Assembly: GCF_003337375.1 (NCBI RefSeq)
Contig: NZ_QPJD01000002.1
Location: 248,001 to 312,000, forward strand
Direction: 5' to 3'
Origin: Paenibacillus prosopidis
Lineage (GTDB): Bacteria; Bacillota; Bacilli; Paenibacillales; Paenibacillaceae
Length of the DNA stretch: 64,000 bases
Shown: one piece after another, positions 63,402 through 64,000 of the stretch
How positions within the stretch are numbered: the first letter of the stretch is position 1
How the letters are laid out: the number at the start of each line of letters is the position of its first letter
Translations under genes and position numbers: made by a program
Notes under the pieces: generated by a model
Database searches by the model: none
The model's input: the letters and a program-made list of their open reading frames with translations, nothing else
Told to the model about the DNA's origin: nothing

Positions 63402-63482
63402 TGAAATAACCTCCTCAATTCATACCCCAACTTTATTTAAATCCGCTAGCGCCTAAAGCGAAAGCAGCATTTAAAACATTAA

Positions 63483-64000
63483 TTAACGATGGCTTGCAGC
63501 TAGCTCGCGAATGCGAGTCATAATGGCTTCTGTTACTTTTTCCAGCATATCTGGCGATGATTCTTCAATTAGTGCGGTAAGATCGATTGGCTTGCCATAA
63601 CAAACGGTTATTTTGCTAAAAGGTCTATACTTGCCGATTATAGCAACAGGAACGATCGCTGCGCCGCTTCTCACTGCTATCATCGCAGCGCCCTTCTTAG
63701 CCGCTCCTGATTGATTGTTGCGCGAGCCCTCCGGGAAAATACCCAATACGTTGCCTTCCTTAAGCAGCGAAATAGCCGACTTTATGGCGTCCTTGCTCAC
63801 TCCTCCGCGCTTGACCGGAAAAGCACCAAACGAAAGGATAAGCTGCCCAAATACGGGAACCTTGAACAATTCCTCTTTGGCCATAAAATGTACTTTCCGC
63901 CTCACCTTGACCCCTACTGTAGGCGGATCAAAATTGCTTAAATGATTTGAAGCAAGTATAACCGGACCAGTGGCAGGAATATTTTCCGTGCCTCTTGCCT
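63483..64000 (-). CDS. plsC: 1-acylglycerol-3-phosphate acyltransferase, 5' end cut by window edge
   Basis: The frame is open to the right edge; the visible part begins ARGTENIPATGPVILASNHL and contains the catalytic HX4D motif (NHLSNFDPP), FPEGSRNNQSG and the IVPVAIIGKY segment. It makes phosphatidic acid. A GTG at 63905 lies after the catalytic motif and cannot be the start. Located upstream of rpsA, the common order cmk-plsC-rpsA. Confidence 0.93.
   Translation of the reverse strand, partial: ARGTENIPATGPVILASNHLSNFDPPTVGVKVRRKVHFMAKEELFKVPVFGQLILSFGAFPVKRGGVSKDAIKSAISLLKEGNVLGIFPEGSRNNQSGAAKKGAAMIAVRSGAAIVPVAIIGKYRPFSKITVCYGKPIDLTALIEESSPDMLEKVTEAIMTRIRELAASHR

Overview
Organism: The window reads as the chromosome of a sporulating Gram-positive of the Paenibacillaceae (Paenibacillus-like, inferred). 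It carries spoIVA, ypjB and spoVIF-type spore genes, bacillithiol genes (bshA, bshB1), Bacillus-type qcrABC, TRAP (mtrB) and long stretches in the same order as Bacillus subtilis (mtrB-hepS-menG-hepT-ndk-cheR-aroC-aroB-aroH-trpEDCFBA-hisC-tyrA, qcrABC-ypjA-ypjB-ypjC-ypjD-dapB-mgsA-bshB1-bshA-cca-birA-panBCD-dinG-ypmB...dnaD, and yphA-YIEGIA-der-plsY-gpsA-yphE-yphF-spoIVA-hbs). Futalosine-type menaquinone genes (mqnA with UbiX and UbiA partners) sit between hepT and menG, which fits Paenibacillaceae better than B. subtilis. No phage, IS element, CRISPR array, rRNA or tRNA gene was seen. Layout: Almost everything is on the minus strand; the plus-strand genes are mtnX (5' cut by the window edge), mtnB, a MerR-methyltransferase fusion and ypjC. 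Reading in the direction of transcription (right to left): plsC (cut by the right edge) and rpsA/ypfD; yphA-like, YIEGIA protein and its small capping partner; der, plsY, gpsA; spoVIF, a 59-residue DUF2768 protein, two ferredoxins flanking a nucleotidyltransferase-fold protein, a YphF-like lipoprotein; spoIVA; hbs; mtrB; a membrane-anchored unknown; hepS, menG, ubiA/mqnP, ubiX, mqnA, hepT, ndk, cheR; aroC-aroB-aroH; trpEDCFBA; hisC-tyrA; an ECF-like sigma factor with its anti-sigma factor; a phosphatase; an unknown 391-residue protein; gamma carbonic anhydrase, IDEAL and DUF2487 proteins; qcrABC; ypjA-ypjB; then ypjD to birA, panBCD, dinG-rex-mtaD-ypmB, a short FtsH-like protease with a membrane partner, hbd-ackA-dnaD. 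How the genes work together: chorismate made by aroBC feeds aroH/tyrA/hisC, the trp genes and mqnA; hepS/hepT make the heptaprenyl tail, UbiA and MenG finish menaquinone, and qcrABC oxidises it. The trp leader carries a textbook TRAP target of twelve regularly spaced NAG triplets, and TRAP itself is encoded about 10 kb upstream in the same window. Regulatory highlights: a candidate ~75-nt small RNA with a perfect consensus promoter and its own terminator between tyrA and the sigma factor; a 17-bp hairpin that buries the ypjB ribosome-binding site; a 38-nt structured repeat placed next to the Shine-Dalgarno of hbs and yphF with a compensatory base change; a structured, terminator-ending leader before panB; and a MerR-type operator in a 19-bp promoter spacer before the MerR-methyltransferase gene. 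Start codons were chosen from Shine-Dalgarno spacing and family start positions.
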